Positions 22,371-35,552 of a DNA stretch of 64,000 nt are shown here, piece by piece (position 1 is the stretch's first letter; the number at the start of each line of letters is the position of its first letter). A model generated the notes under the pieces. The model was not told the origin of the DNA. It made no database searches and saw only the letters and a list, made by a program, of their open reading frames with translations. Source of the stretch: Silene latifolia (Eukaryota; Streptophyta; Magnoliopsida; Caryophyllales; Caryophyllaceae); contig NC_133537.1 of NCBI RefSeq assembly GCF_048544455.1, positions 68,915,634 through 68,979,633 of the forward strand, read 5' to 3'. Made by a program: the position numbers and the translations under genes.

Positions 22371-24824
22371 TGTGGACATGGCCCACCTGCAAGCCCACTT
22401 CGATCTGTGGACATACAGCAGTCTTTTTGAAAGCCACGCTCGACGGCGTAAAGATGCTTTCGACCGGATCGTTTTTAGATCGAACGGTTTCGTCTCGGTT
22501 AGGGTCTCGAAACGATTAAAGATGTTCGGAGTCGCCACCAAGCACTTGTGGGATGCCTGGAACCCGTTCGAAATCCACTTTATACCTCGGCAAAATCGAA
22601 GCACAAAGCAGCGTTTGACATAGGTACTAAAGATAAGGAAATCGTCCCTCTTTAGCATCCTATCTCTAGAATGACTCCCGTACGCCCTGGATAAGGTCGT
22701 CCACAATCCAAAGTTTCTGAGTAAGAGGTGAAGGTACGTATTGGGAAGCCCTTTAATCAGACACCCAATCCCGCCCGCGTTTAGCGGCCTCTACTGATCG
22801 ATCTTGGTTGGTTGAATGCAAAAGTTGATAAAACGGTTTAAATGCATGAATGCGCATCCAATGATTTAAACTTAACATGTGAGAGCTTTCTAAGTCGGTT
22901 GATTTAATCCAAGTATCAAGTATAAGATGTCGAGTTGAATTAATGGTTGATTTGCATGCAAGACGGAAATTAAACATCCATTTACCGTATTAGGTTTAGG
23001 GTGCATAACATGATCCATTTGTCTTAGTAAGGCATTTTGCAAGTGTGGTTTTGAATAGTCATCTGATCCGTCCTATATCCGGGCTAACCGGAGTCGGGAT
23101 CGTCCTAGACTAATGCTGGAAGGGAACTGGCCCTGTACCTGACGGCTATATGAGGCGCGAGCCAACCGGCGGTGTAAGGGGCCTCCCTCTGGTTTTGAAA
23201 ATGAGAAATGGGGAGCCTGTTTAAGCGCGGGTTAGCCCACGGTTTATGTGCCGTGTTCTGACCTTTTAGAAAACGTTATGAAACGTGTTGAAAATGGGTA
23301 TTTGAACCCGGTTTGATTTGAAGGGGTCGTTTAGACTGCATTTGTTGATTTGAAGAACTCGACTCGAATAATCATCATTATTTTGATAATATTCGGTGCC
23401 GGGTTCGATTTGACAAACTTAACATGAATAGTTTTGAAAATGATTATGGATTAATTATTTTAAGTCCATTTGAATGTTATTAGTCGATACTCGTCATCGT
23501 ACCCGGGTTAAAATCCGGCATGGTATGTAGAACCAAGGATGACTTTGTGTTAGTGACTAATATGTTTGTTTGAAAATGTAAAGAAATGAAATAGAAGGCT
23601 TTAAAATACCTTCTAAATGTCATTAACCAAATATTATCACCGAAACACGGATTTAACCGTCATGGTATGAGGAACCAAGGGTGAAAAATGCTTTATGGTT
23701 AAAACATGTGAAATAAAATAACAATGGATCGAAAATACTTGAAATGGTGAAAACCGATTACAAATATGAGAAATGGATTAAGGGAAATGACGAGAACAAA
23801 CACTGTTGATCTCTGGTCTGAATACCCCATTTAGGCGCGGGCTAGTTGGCGACCTAAGGGGCTTCTGCCTCAGACCAAAAATCAGTTTTGGCTCGTTTAT
23901 TCCATGTTTTGGTTCATGTTATGCATGTTTTAGCATGTTAGAGTCATGAAACAAATGAAAACATAATAAAAGAGGATTTTTACACCCTCATACTTACATG
24001 TTTGGTTATGGCGAGTGACCGACGTAAGTGTAACAACTCGTTTGATCGGAAAAAACTCGGTTTAAAACCGTTTTGGTAAGTAAAAAGAGTGTTTTAAAAG
24101 TTTAGTGATGGTGTAGTGGTCGAAATGGTCGGTCAAGTGATTTAATGCACAATGACGGTACCAAACAATGTGCAAGGCTCGTGTTTACGATCGGTAGGTC
24201 GTAAATACGCGTCGGATTGTGACTTAAGAAGTCGAGTCGAGAATTTTAAGGGAGAAAAGAGGGGGCGGACACTCGCGTAACTCTCAAATGGGTGGCATTT
24301 GAGGGGTTTTTATAGGAGAATGAGTGGTTGTGTGAGTTTTGAGCGACGTGGCCACTTGGGCTGCTCAAAGAGGCGCGAGCCACGTCGCGGTTCTTCGAGT
24401 TGTGTTGTCACTTTCACAACAAACGCAATCATGATTTGTTCTATCCTAGGTTTTGTAGTCACATGTTTGGTACTTGACCAACATGAATCCGGGAAAACTT
24501 AAGGTAGAAGGTTTGGAAAGTTTGGTTTTTTGTGGTTGACTCGGTTTGACTCGTTGTTGGAGTCGGGATTTGAATTTTTGAGTCGGTTTTTGGTCCGGTG
24601 TCGGTTTTGACTCTAGTTAGTGTCATTGCGACCCCGTCGTCGTGCATTAAACACTCCAGGTATTTTTGAAATGTTTTGAAATGTTTTATTTTCGAAATCG
24701 TTTTAAGTTTTCCGACGTAAAGTTGTACACAAACTGTCGATCAAACGCCGCGATTCCAAAACATGTTGTAGTCCGATAATCTTCGGGTGTTTGTTGGAGT
24801 CTCAGCAGATACTGGGTATCTACA
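22371..24824 (-). repeat. 5' LTR of element A
   Basis: A 2,454-bp LTR on the minus strand opening TGTAGATACC (at 24824) and closing CATGTCCACA (at 22371). It carries several GC-rich modules with GGCGCG...GGCG and TAAGGGGC (23148-23200, 23220-23260, 23825-23870, about 24368-24395). The base to the right, CACTT (24825-24829), would be the target duplication; its partner is outside the window. Confidence 0.85.
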
Positions 24825-25013
24825 CACTTGTGGGTATATCGTACACATTGAGAACATGAAGACCGCTCCGTTTGGTAGAGTCTTTTAGTATTATTTTTTT
24901 ACTCTATGAACGACTTTTTTTCCAATATAACAACTCCCTTGTAATAACCTTACTCTGAGGACTACCGAGTTAGTTTGATTGTACAACTCCCTTGTAATCT
25001 CCACATATTGTAA

Positions 25014-25290
25014 GGAGTCGTTTGGTTGCCCACTAAATTACACAGGAACTTTAATTCATATGAATTGCAAAATGGGTAGGTTGTTTGGTTACCCTAATTC
25101 ACATAAATTGGAACTTCCCATAAATTCCAATTCCTCCATAATGGAGGAAGTTGCTTACCTAGATCCCCCTAGGTAAGCGGGAATGCCTACATGTAACTAA
25201 ACAATATTTTCTAATTCACATGAATTCTAAATTCATGTGATATGACACTTCCTAGGCATTGTAAGTTCCCGTATGTAACCAAACGACTCC
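25014..25290. mobile_element. Tourist-like (PIF/Harbinger) MITE, 277 bp
   Basis: Perfect 14-bp terminal inverted repeats GGAGTCGTTTGGTT and AACCAAACGACTCC, flanked by TAA on both sides (25011-25013, 25291-25293). A TNA-type three-base duplication and a GTTTGGTT-containing end are Tourist features. No coding sequence. Confidence 0.85.
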
Positions 25291-25293
25291 TAA

Positions 25294-27847
25294 GTTTGAG
25301 GATGATGTGAAAATTTACGAAGATAAACTTTCCCATTATCGCGTACGTTTTGGTAGGTACTACTAACTTATTAATAAGTACCCACTAACTTGGAGGGTGT
25401 CAAAAGCTTTATTTTGCTTTAGATAAATGTGGAGATAACTTAAGTTCTTGAACTTATGTTAACATAAGTTTGAATAGATATAAAATTGTTGTAGCACTTG
25501 CCTATTAATTATTAATTACTCATGAATGACTTGTCTCTTAGCACAACATTGAACAAACATGCCGAACAAACATGCCAGGAAGATTGAAACGTATTTTTTT
25601 TTTTTTGTTAAATCTAGTAATCTACACACTATCACATTATAATATGAGATAAACTATAGAAATCAACTTTGAAATACTAATTTTACACACTTAGCATACA
25701 TTTAAATCTCACCATACCTCATGCCTAAGTTATTTTAAGGGATAATATCGAAGGAAGGCGCTGAAAATCGAGGAAAGATTTTAGATTTCTTTTATTTTCA
25801 ATTTCATAATCTGAATAATTGTATAAGTGGATGTTCATAAATAATTTAATTTTTTAATAACGTTTAAATAAATGTTGTTATATCTATTAAAACACTCAAA
25901 AATACATATACCAGTCATAAACTTTGTTCCTCGGATAATTATTGATTTTATATAGTCCTAAAATATATAGCAACTTGTTCTATTAATATGTTACTCTATC
26001 CATGCATCACCTTTTGCAGCCCGCACAACAATCTGTCCACAATAAGGAGAAATTAATTAGTATAATTCACACTTTACACATTGTAAGCAATCTCTGGGAA
26101 AGTAAATATACACGCCCAAACACATAACAAATACATAGACACTCAATCTGATCACATAACTATGAAATCGACATGCATACATAATAATCCGCTTAACTGA
26201 ATAGTAAACATAAAACAACTACAAAACAAAATTATGAATATCAAAATTTATGAGCGTAGGGAGGGAGATTAGAAAGAATATATTTATACTAAGCAAAAGG
26301 TAGTAATTAAATTTGCTTAGAATTTGGGAACAAATATATTATTAGACTATTACAATTTACAATCATAATTGAAGACTTATAGTTGGGTTACAATTCTATC
26401 TTAGTCGTTGATTTGTTTCTAGTATCCTAATTGAAACACATGAACCTCTCCTTCAATGACTAAGTAACGTGTGTACAAAGTAAATTAATTAAATGGATTT
26501 ATGATTGTTAAGTTTATTAATTATTAATGTTTAGTAGCTCATAATATTATTGGTCAATAGTATTCCATGGAAATTGGACTCTCTATAATCGCTCGAAAAA
26601 AGCTTCCTTTAATAATATAGATAGAATTTGATTTTATTTAAATGGGTTATTGGTATGTAAAATGAGTTGAACTTAACCCGTCTTATAGTTTCAGACGGAT
26701 CCGTCTCTCTGAAATAAGAATTTGTGCAAAACGAAAGATCTTTAAGGTTGATGATCATGCATCTCAAAAGGGTATTCAAAGTGGGGCCTGACCTTCCAAA
26801 ATCAACAAAAGACGACGACTGAAATATATTTGATGAAGGGAGGGCAGTGGAGTTGGCAACATACCCATTACCTAATTCTCAACGTCTTGGCGGGAACATG
26901 ACATAATACTTGAGGAGAATACTTCTTCCACTAACCAGATGACATGTATACAACTTCGTCTTAAGTCGTTCAAAACAAGGTTATTTACCACAATCTCACC
27001 AATTGACCATAACCATGCACTTAAGACTCTATTTATTTATCATTGGATTTCACGTCTAGGTTACCGGCCTTTTTTTTTTTTATCTTATTAAAGAAAGCAA
27101 ATTTTCATTTGTGACGGTCATCTTTCGTCACAAATTTGTGACCTCTTACAAAATCAGAGTCCCTTTTTCACTTATCCTCTCACTTGCTCCTTGTGACGAA
27201 GCGAGACTTGCTATTAAAGAAAATACTCTCTTTATTCTAATGCAAGCCATACCATCTTAATAAATATTTGGTATTCTTCCTCTCTAAATGTCAATTTTGT
27301 ACTCTATTAATTATTTTCTCAGTTTCCTTCGTAGTTATTACAATATAAACATTAAAAAGACTAAACTTATTAAGACATTACATACATCAATTTATTTCAC
27401 TCATAAATTTGACTATCGGCCATTTTAAAGTCTTTCAGTTTTACTCGTAAGAAGGATGTAATACTAGTGAGGATCTACCGTTAGGGAGGCGAAAAATCGG
27501 ACATAACATAAATATGGAAAAAAAATTTGAAAAATTTAACTAAAACTTTAAAACTTCACAAATTCTTGTTTGTGACGGCACATATCCATCACTCTTGAGT
27601 GACGGATACCATTTTACCTCACAAAGTACCCACTTTTTCTCTCTCTGCAACACTATTCATGTGGTTCCCTTTCTCCACTAACCCATTTTGTAACCATTTT
27701 AACTCACAAAATATCCGGCACAAATGGTAACATGTCACAAGGGAGACCAATTGTTAAAACTTTTGGTTGACTAACAGGAAGTCGAGGACATGCATCCCCA
27801 CTAGCCCCTAAAAGCGCGCCACTAATCCCCTGCATAAAAATATGCTA
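25294..27847. other. AT-rich intergenic DNA with decayed repeat fragments
   Basis: No gene seen. At 26579-26627 lies a reverse copy of the Helitron 5' end found at 39994-40060 (AAGCTTCCTTTAATAATAT); its 3' end is not recognisable. Two stretches (about 27105-27215 and 27565-27745) carry TTTGTGACGG, CGTCACAAA and ACTCACAAA words resembling one small DNA-transposon family, without clear ends. Evidence is weak for the latter. Confidence 0.45.
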
Positions 27848-27938
27848 CTCCCTCCATTCAACTTTTATCACCCCACTTCAATATAATACTCCTCCTATTT
27901 ATTAGAGAAATGGGGTAATAATTGTTGAATGGAGGGAG
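27848..27938. mobile_element. Short Stowaway MITE, 91 bp
   Basis: Inverted ends CTCCCTCCATTCAAC and GTTGAATGGAGGGAG, each next to the dinucleotide TA (27846-27847 and 27939-27940). This is the Stowaway (Tc1/mariner) signature. It lies about 1.3 kb upstream of the RING-CH start codon. Confidence 0.85.
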
Positions 27939-28259
27939 TAGTAGTCTAGCTAATTGCAATCCTATCCAATTGATGAGATTAGTCTTTTCTGGCCTAAATG
28001 ACCCCGGAAAATGCAAGAGATTGGTCAACGAGAAAGAGAGTCGTGGCACACTCTCCAAATGCGTGGTTGGTTCACCGTTAGAATCTCCCTTTACACAACA
28101 GAATACAAAGCTTACCTCTATATAACCTCAACATCAAATTTGAATGCTTTCAAGTTAGGATATGTTATGTCACGAATTGCCCATTTTTAAGTCTCATCTA
28201 TAACTGCTTAACGTTATTACACAACATTCATACCATTACCGATTTTAACCATACCTTCT

Positions 28260-29166
28260 TTTTTTACATATTATAATTGTTATTATTATATACCTTCTTT
28301 TCTTCACTCAATCTCTTGCTTCAATTTTTCTCCAGACTTCCATAATCATCAACACACAACAATTTTAATCCTCCTTCAAGTTATTCGATTCATTTCCCTC
28401 CTTTGTAAGTCTCCTTTCCTTATAATTATTCTCTTGTTTTTTTTTTAATTAGTTTCTTGAAAAAGTCTTGCTTTTCTATGATTCATACCCTTTTTCTGAA
28501 TTCCCCTGTCTCAAACTTTTCAATCATTTCACATCTTTTTTTCAATTGGGTATCTGCCTATTTTCCCAAATTGTTGGAAATTATTAACCTTTATCAAAGG
28601 TTAGGTGCGTTTTTAATCGTTTTTTATACTCTCTCCGTCTCAATCGTCCATTTGTTTACCTTTACTTATAATGCGATTCACAAAGAATAAGAAAGGTAAT
28701 TAACAAATGATATCACGTTTGTTTTTAGTTTAGACGTTAGTTGGTCATGGGTACCAGTTATACGTCGTGGGGCAGTAAACTGCTGTTATGTTCTTATAGA
28801 ATTTGTTGGTTGTTGTGATAATAATATTATATTTTTATTAAAAAAATTCTAAAGTATATTATTTTTTAATTAACTGCACAGCATACAACATGTAGTTAGG
28901 GTTGTTCAACTTACTAGATTAACCAAAATTTGATCACAAATATTTTGGTTCATCAACTCCCTTAAGCCCTTATATTAAATAGTTTGATTATTTATTCGCA
29001 AATATATTGGTTCATCAACTCTTGTTCTAAACTAGTGATAGATTAATGACGTTATTTTCATAACTTTCAGTTCCGAAAAGAGTTGAAGAAGTTGTATTAA
29101 AGGGTAATTGTACGTTCATTTGGTTTGTACAAAGCTCGTTTCGAAACAAGAGGCTGTTATCTGAAG
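28260..29166 (+). promoter_or_regulatory. Probable 5' UTR and 5'-UTR intron of the RING-CH gene
   Basis: A CT-rich stretch (about 28300-28404) ends in the donor TTTGTAAGT (GT at 28405). An acceptor TAACTTTCAG ends at 29070. The intervening 666 bp is AT-rich without coding potential. The transcription start cannot be placed by eye. Confidence 0.5.
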
Positions 29167-31516
29167 ATGGGTGATCATTTAGCATTACTCGTGAACCGGC
29201 TACTTACAGAGTCAACGTTACATGCCGCGATTGAGAGTAGAAATAATCAGGCGAAAGAGGTGGAGTACGAGGACGATGATGAATACTTGGTACCGAAGAT
29301 AGACATAAAAAATGTCTCGTATCCGAGGAAAATGGTTGAGTGTAGGATATGCCAAGATGAAGACTTGGATTCTAATATGGAGACTCCTTGTTCTTGCTGT
29401 GGTAGCTTGAAGGTTTGTGTTTCTCTTTTTCTTAGATTCAATGATTAAACTGACTTCTTTTGCATGGAGTAATAATTAATAAGGATAGTGATAGGGCGCC
29501 ACCGGGTGACGCCCAAATTGGGTGTCACCCTCTCACAACAATTGTTTATTGAAGGGGTCCCCACTCACCCCATGTGAGAGGGTGGCGCCCAAATTGGGTG
29601 TCACCCGGTGGCGCCCTTTCATTTTCCAATTAATAATGATGCTAAAAGTAAATTATTGAAGCTATTACTCGAAGGTTGTTAAATGATTTGCATTTATGGT
29701 ACTTGTAAGGAATTAAATAAAAGCATCCGTTTACGTTATTCTATTTATCGAACTAGTGATTATTACTCCTGGTTAATAATTAATACTCACTCGCTCCTAT
29801 TCATTTGTTTAACTTTGCTTTTGACACAAAAACATAGCATATGATTATGATAGCAACACTACAACGGTGCCCTGTGCCTCACACAAATGATGGTGCAGCC
29901 GGTCGCATGTACGAAGCTAGCCTTATATAGCAATAAAGGGAAACATGGTTAGCATGCATGGAAACTGAAAAAAAAAAAAAAAAAAAAAAAATATTGCAAA
30001 ACTGTAATGATTTTGTTTAGTTAACACGAACTAATCAGTAGTTGGATGAATGAATAACTCATCAGTAATTCGTATGGAAGATTGATTTAATGCCAAAGTG
30101 TGTAGTATGTAGTTGCATGCTGAAGTAGTTTTGTAATGCCTGCAGTATGCTCATCGAAGATGTGTGCAAAGATGGTGTAACGAGAAAGGTGATACTGTTT
30201 GTGAGATTTGCCATCAGGTTTGTATGCATTATATTATATTGTTGCTTTGCGTGGTTCATGTCTTAAAATTTAACAGTCAAACAGACGTTATTTCAATGCA
30301 TCAAGGCTTCAATCTATGACAAATTGACAAGGTCGCGAGAAAGGAGACTATTTCTCGATTACCTGTAATCAGAAAAATTGAGTCAACAATTTGTCATATA
30401 CACAGTCGATTTAATGAGCTATTTAGTTGCTTCAATCATACTCCGATCCGAACTCAATTTATTCTGAACCACTGGCTCTGTGAGAAATACAAATTGCATT
30501 GATACACGGTAGCCTTGTAAAATACTCGTATTTGCTATTTTGTGGACGTAAGACTGAATCTACAAGAGTTATCTTTCCTAGCTATAACTAGCTCAGTTTT
30601 TCTTCTCCATCAAATCCAGAAATTTGAACCAGGTTATCGGGCACCCCCACCGTTATTGAAGTATGGGCGCATCCCAGTTAATTTCAGGTGAATTTCTCTT
30701 CTATGACATAGTAGCACGCAGGGTTCATGAATTCTACACACGTTTTCGAAAAATTCCGTATCCAAAATGCATCAACATGAAAGGATGGATGCCTTTTTGC
30801 AGGAGAAGTTGGCAGATAAATAGAAGAGAGTTAGCCTTGGCACAATTGCCACAAACAGTTTCCAGTGAACATTCTCTGATAATTTCTGACTTTGAGGAAC
30901 CTTGTTCGAGAAGTCTGGTTTTCAGATTTGCAGTTGCAGCAATTGTATGAGAATCCTATCTTTGACCCTTTTGTCATGTCATTTTCCTTCTTTCCGAAAT
31001 TGACTCTTCTTAATTATACAGTTCATTGGCCTGTTGATTTTGAGGCATACTCTGCCAATCATGGTTGGGGGTTCTGAATTCGTTCTACCGCTTTTCATCG
31101 TAAGTTGAGATGAGATTCACTAAATTTGGATCCCTTGTTGAATGAAATCTCATCATTTCTGAATCTAATTAACTTGTGTTTCAGCTGGCAGCACTTCGAA
31201 TTGTGGGGATTTTGCTGCTTGTTTATGTTACCATGATGGCAGTTACCGGACTAAGACGACAAAGAAACCAAGATGTATGTTTGGTACTGTCATACTCTAA
31301 GTGTACTTTATTTACTACTCATTTACCTGTTGGTCCGGTTCATTGCCTTAAAAATGGTCAGATTTTGACAGGCCTAGTTAACATAATTTCTATCTATATT
31401 TATATGATCATCAGGTTGTTCAGGATGTTGTTGCTAGTATATCAGCTATGTCATCTGACGAAGAGACCGAGCCGTTGGATGAACAGCAGCCTTCTCATGT
31501 CATTCAAATCACATAA
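29167..31516 (+). CDS. RING-CH (MARCH-type) membrane E3 ubiquitin ligase, 265 aa, 7 coding exons
   Basis: Predicted to transfer ubiquitin from an E2 to membrane-linked substrates. Exons: 29167-29412, 30146-30217, 30620-30687, 30803-30944, 31022-31099, 31185-31274, 31415-31516; phases all agree. The C4HC3 RINGv ligands are C59, C62, C75, C77, H85, C88, C101 and C104. Then come FEPGYRAPPPLL and the plant DUF3675-type tail, with hydrophobic segments at about 168-192 (FIGLLILRHTLPIM) and 196-222. The ATG of MGDH is preferred over an in-frame alternative at 29125 because family members start with this motif. A 5'-UTR intron is likely (donor 28405, acceptor ending 29070). Coding intron 1 hosts a foldback element and a poly-A run. 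Similar Arabidopsis proteins include At5g62460. Substrates unknown. Confidence 0.9.
29493..29617. mobile_element. Foldback element (125 bp) in intron 1 of the RING-CH gene
   Basis: Two arms of about 44 bp, each with GGGCGCCACCGGGTGAC- and CCCAAATTGGG-type sequence, face each other across about 35 bp. Pairing is nearly complete and each arm carries its own inner inverted repeat. I found no clear target duplication. It is GC-rich in an AT-rich intron. Likely a small DNA-transposon derivative. Confidence 0.7.
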
Positions 31517-32511
31517 AAGCATCAAGACTGTCTTATTTCATTGTATAACATCCGATTCTATCCCATGAAAGGATTACTGCTCAAAACCTTGTGGTCTTAA
31601 GCTGAAAACAAAGTGTTGCTCCCACCTGTTCAGGTTGAGGTGATTGATGGCTTTAGGAGAACTTTTCTTTTACTATTTTTCTCAAGAAAATGATATATAT
31701 ATATACTCCCTAGTTTATGAATCAGGTAGGAATATGTAGAATATAACATAAACAAAAAGAAAGATACATCTGATGTACATTACGAGTCTAGAGAAATGAA
31801 ATGTAAATACTCCCATAGTTCCTTGTATCATGAAACATGATCTTGTTTGCTTAATGCTAGATTGTTTTTATTTTCGTGTCCTTGATTGTAGCCCCTTTTT
31901 CCCGGGTGCTATTTCATGGTCATGGTGGTCCCTTGGCTTATTGCCTCAAGAGAAGTTCAATATCTCTTCTAAGACATTCATATTCGTCTTAAGATTAAAA
32001 CGGATTAAATAAAATACTTCATATCACTTATATAGATAAGACAAGTCTTTTGCTAATACAGTAATATATAAACATTATGTTTGTCTTATCTATGCAAATA
32101 GTATGCTACTTGTCTCGTCTTAACCTTAAGACGGATAGTGCCATCTTAAGTGAGATTTTGTGCCGGAAGTTATCCCGAAAAAATGTTGCGTAATACGGAG
32201 TGCTTCAATGGCATTATTCCATGGTTTTTCTTCCCTTCTGGCACAACCAACCGCATCGCTAGAGGCCTAGAGCCTAGAAGCTAGTAGCTCTACCATCGTC
32301 AGCCAGAAGAGATATCTCAACTAGAGAAACGCAAAAGTGTACTTTAACCCAAAAATGTATGCAGCTTCAGTAACACCATCTCAGCACACTGAATAAGTGC
32401 AATCAAACAATTAAAATAGGTGCAGGACCACATATTTTATGGTCCAGATCTAATTCTAGATAGATTCGGATGGTTGTAAATACACATGAGTAGAAAAAGC
32501 TAAATGAGATA
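31517..32511. other. RING-CH 3' UTR and intergenic DNA
   Basis: The 3' UTR is expected over the first 200-300 bases; the cleavage site is not evident. At about 31973-32160 words such as CGTCTTAAG and CTTAAGACGG face each other across AT-rich DNA, like a decayed MITE. No gene seen. Confidence 0.4.
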
Positions 32512-33077
32512 CTCAGTATTAGGGGTGTTCAGAATAAATCGAACTGATGTTTCAAAAAAAAAAAAAGAATAAACCGAACCGAAAAACCGTGCATTTTTAA
32601 GGTTCGGTTAACGGAACCGTTTTAACAAAGTGGTTTGCAGAACCGAACCGTTGACTTTATTATGGAAACAGTTTGGTTAAGGTTCGCAATTTTAGAAAAC
32701 CGGTTAACTGAACCAACCCGTTTCATAAAAAAGTAAGCAAAAAATTAAAATATTATATAAAAAACTGTTCTTTCGTTTAATTTTCTTAATATATCCAAAT
32801 TAAAATTTCTTAAATTGATTAAGGCTAAAGTTTAGCTAATTAACTTTATTGTTGGGTATAATATATAATGAAAATTTAATCAAAATATTAAAAAAATTAA
32901 CGAAACTCAAAAAAAAAAATTATATTAGAACGATTATCGGTTAGCCGGTAACCTAACCGCTAATAACCGTTTAAAGTGGTTAACCGAACCGTTTATAACT
33001 GTTAGAAACGGTGCGGTTTAGGTTCGGAGTTTTGCCGAACCGAACCGTATGCGAACCGAATTAAATTAGAGGTTCGG

Positions 33078-35499
33078 TGTAACAACCCGGATTATAAAAC
33101 AAAAGAAAAACTTATATAAAATGAATATCAGAGTACGATACTGATAAAAGGGTCAAGGTGGCGGAAACACCTGACCAATCCGGTTCGCTACTAAATCCAG
33201 AACAACTAATACATTATTCAAAGGTTCTTAAAACACAAAGTAAAGTCCTAATTTATTATTCATCTCGCCGCACAGAACTTCCCATCAAGATATCATCCAA
33301 AACAGCAACAATCTGAACAACCTGAGAAGGGGGTCGACAATCAGTCGGGAGTAACTAGATGCTCTCCCAGTCATGTTTACAACAATTGAATATAATTAAC
33401 AATCATTAACAAATGAAATGTAAAACCAGTAAACATGTGAGATCATCTATACTCATGAAAACCCAACATAGCTTACCATGACTTAATCAATCTTAAACGG
33501 ATGCAAACATGCAAACCTAGACCATATGCAACCACTAGACCATGAACACTTACAAGACCAGTAGCAACAAACGACCCACAACAACCTAAGGCACAAAGCT
33601 AGCAATCAAGCATAGCGAATAGAGCGAACGCCCGTTAGAGCGTATAACCACTGCCTCTAACTTGCCAGAGCGTATAACCACTGCCTCTAGCTGACGGAGC
33701 GTATAACCACCGCCTCCATCGGTGTGGAGCGTATAACCACTGCCTCCACGGTACTATGTATAGCGTATAACCACTGTCTATATGTCTAAGACTGGCGGAC
33801 TCTCAGAAACCGAACGACACTCGGGGAACAGAGCGTATAACCACTGCCTCTGCCCAATCCCGAACATAGACCAAATAAATCCCGCATCAACGGGTGGCTT
33901 TGGTTCATTCCGATAGCACATAACCGTAACTACCGTAATCTATTCAAACTAGCCAACAAACAAATGCACAGTATAACCAACTATACTAACATGCGTGAAC
34001 AACATCACGACTCAACTCATAGGATAGTATAACTGACCATCCTACTTATCATATGAACAAGAGTAACCAAAGATATACAAACACAATGTCATATAGTAAC
34101 AGAACACAACACAACATGTGAGCAAGTATCAACCATTCAACGTTATAGTAACCTTATCCATAACATGAACACTGGATGCGAGGTTATAGTAACCTCTACT
34201 ATAACTTCAGTAAATATAACTCGGAAGTTATACTACCTCAACCATAACCTTGACACGAAACTCAAAGCTTATACTAGCAATAACCATAACCTTGAGCCAT
34301 AATCTCGGGGTTACATTAGTTACAGCTATAACCTTGACTTGCACCTCAATGTTATAGTAGGTCCAACCATAACTAGAGTAACTACCCAAAGTTGTATTAA
34401 CTTTAGCCATAACACATGAATCATCATCAAGGTTATACTAGCTTTAGCTATAACTTTGGAGAGCACCCTTGGCCGCCTATCATGCCGCCACTAGGGTTTG
34501 ATTCGGAAACCCTAATTACGCTCATGACACCCATAATAAACATGTAAACAGTATAGGCGACATATTTAAAGCATTAAATCATATACAAACATACGAAAAC
34601 ATAATTAACCATGACAATAAACAATCAAACATGTACCAATCACACAAACCAATCATTAAATCATATTAATTACATCAATTGGCATAAACACAATTAAAAG
34701 AAAACACCTAGTTACCTTTTTAGCAATTAATAGTGCAAATTAATGAAAACCTCCAAGAAAGACACGACCATCAAATCCTTGTCTCCAACACGTGCAAACG
34801 TCCTCAAAAACCGACATTATAGTATACCCGAATCCAAATCCATGAAAGCACCATAAAAATACTCTTCCTTCTTCTTTACCCATTAAAAATAAGAGACCTT
34901 AAAGGTAGGTCAAAAGGTCCATACAAATAATCCCCATAAAATTATTTGGAGATGAATATGTTGTAAAGATAAGAGCAAGGATTATGAAAATATAATTGGT
35001 GTATGAGTTTGGAAGAAAGAAAGATATTCAACAATGGAATCAAAGGGAGAAAAGAAGAACAGAAGAGAGAAAAGGAGGGAGGCGTGCGACAGGGAGTACG
35101 TAGGTTTTGTATGAGCAGCTTGCTTGCTAGGTTATGTTTCACGCGAGAAAGAAAAAGGATTGACCTAGTTGCTTGCTAGGTTAATTTCTATTTATAAGGG
35201 ATTAACTAATGGGTTTTGGGTCCATTAGCTTATACCATGGATTATCTGATTACAAATCAGATTTGACCATATTAAAATGCAAGGAGACCTTATAAGAGAA
35301 AAGTAGTTATTAAATTAAAATAATAAAATTGTGCACGGACATTTTAACTCAATCAAATGTAGTCCAAAACGTGAAATAATAAAATAGAGAACGAAGACGA
35401 TAAATATAAATATTTAAAATACATTATTAAATCTAGAAATAATTAATTTAATAAAATACTTTTATAATAAAATATTATTATAAAATACGGGGTGTTACA
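33078..35499. repeat. Solo LTR, 2,422 bp, with TTCGG target duplication
   Basis: Ends TGTAACAACCCGG and GGGGTGTTACA are inverted relatives. TTCGG occurs at 33073-33077 and 35500-35504. No internal domain, primer site or second LTR, so it is a recombination product. It contains a minisatellite (33637-33852) and a stretch (about 34140-34460) of repeated GGTTATAGTA/CTATAACC words. Termini are typical of Ty3/gypsy LTRs; lineage not determined. Orientation not fixed. Confidence 0.85.
33637..33852. repeat. Interspersed 20-bp minisatellite, six copies
   Basis: GCGTATAACCACTGCCTC and near variants occur at about 33639, 33670, 33708, 33729, 33773 and 33832, each preceded and followed by short words that match each other locally. 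They are inside the solo LTR. Confidence 0.85.
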
Positions 35500-35552
35500 T
35501 TCGGTGAACCGAACCGCGAATAAACACCCTTACTCAATATAATACTCTCTTA

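Larger units (their letters stand above)
6428..24824 (-). mobile_element. Element A: Tat-like Ty3/gypsy element, split by elements B and C
   Basis: The oldest layer of the nest, on the minus strand. Order in its own sense: 5' LTR (24824 to 22371), primer-binding site (22368-22350), leader with tandem repeats, gag (20798-19380), protease region (19573-17987), then an interruption by element C (6810-17981), then a continuing piece (6809-6428), then interruption by element B. Reverse transcriptase and integrase, if they survive, lie left of the window. The reading frame continues across the C insertion if one target-duplication copy is discounted. Frameshifts in gag-pro show that it is inactive. 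Confidence 0.85.
32520..35532. mobile_element. hAT-like MITE (about 586 bp) split by a solo LTR
   Basis: Inverted ends TAGGGGTGTTC and its imperfect partner (AAACACCCTTA) are flanked by 8-bp duplications CTCAGTAT (32512-32519) and CTCAATAT (35533-35540), one mismatch. Eight bases is the hAT size. The body is rich in GAACCG/CGGTTC words. A 2,422-bp solo LTR interrupts it near the right end. Confidence 0.75.
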
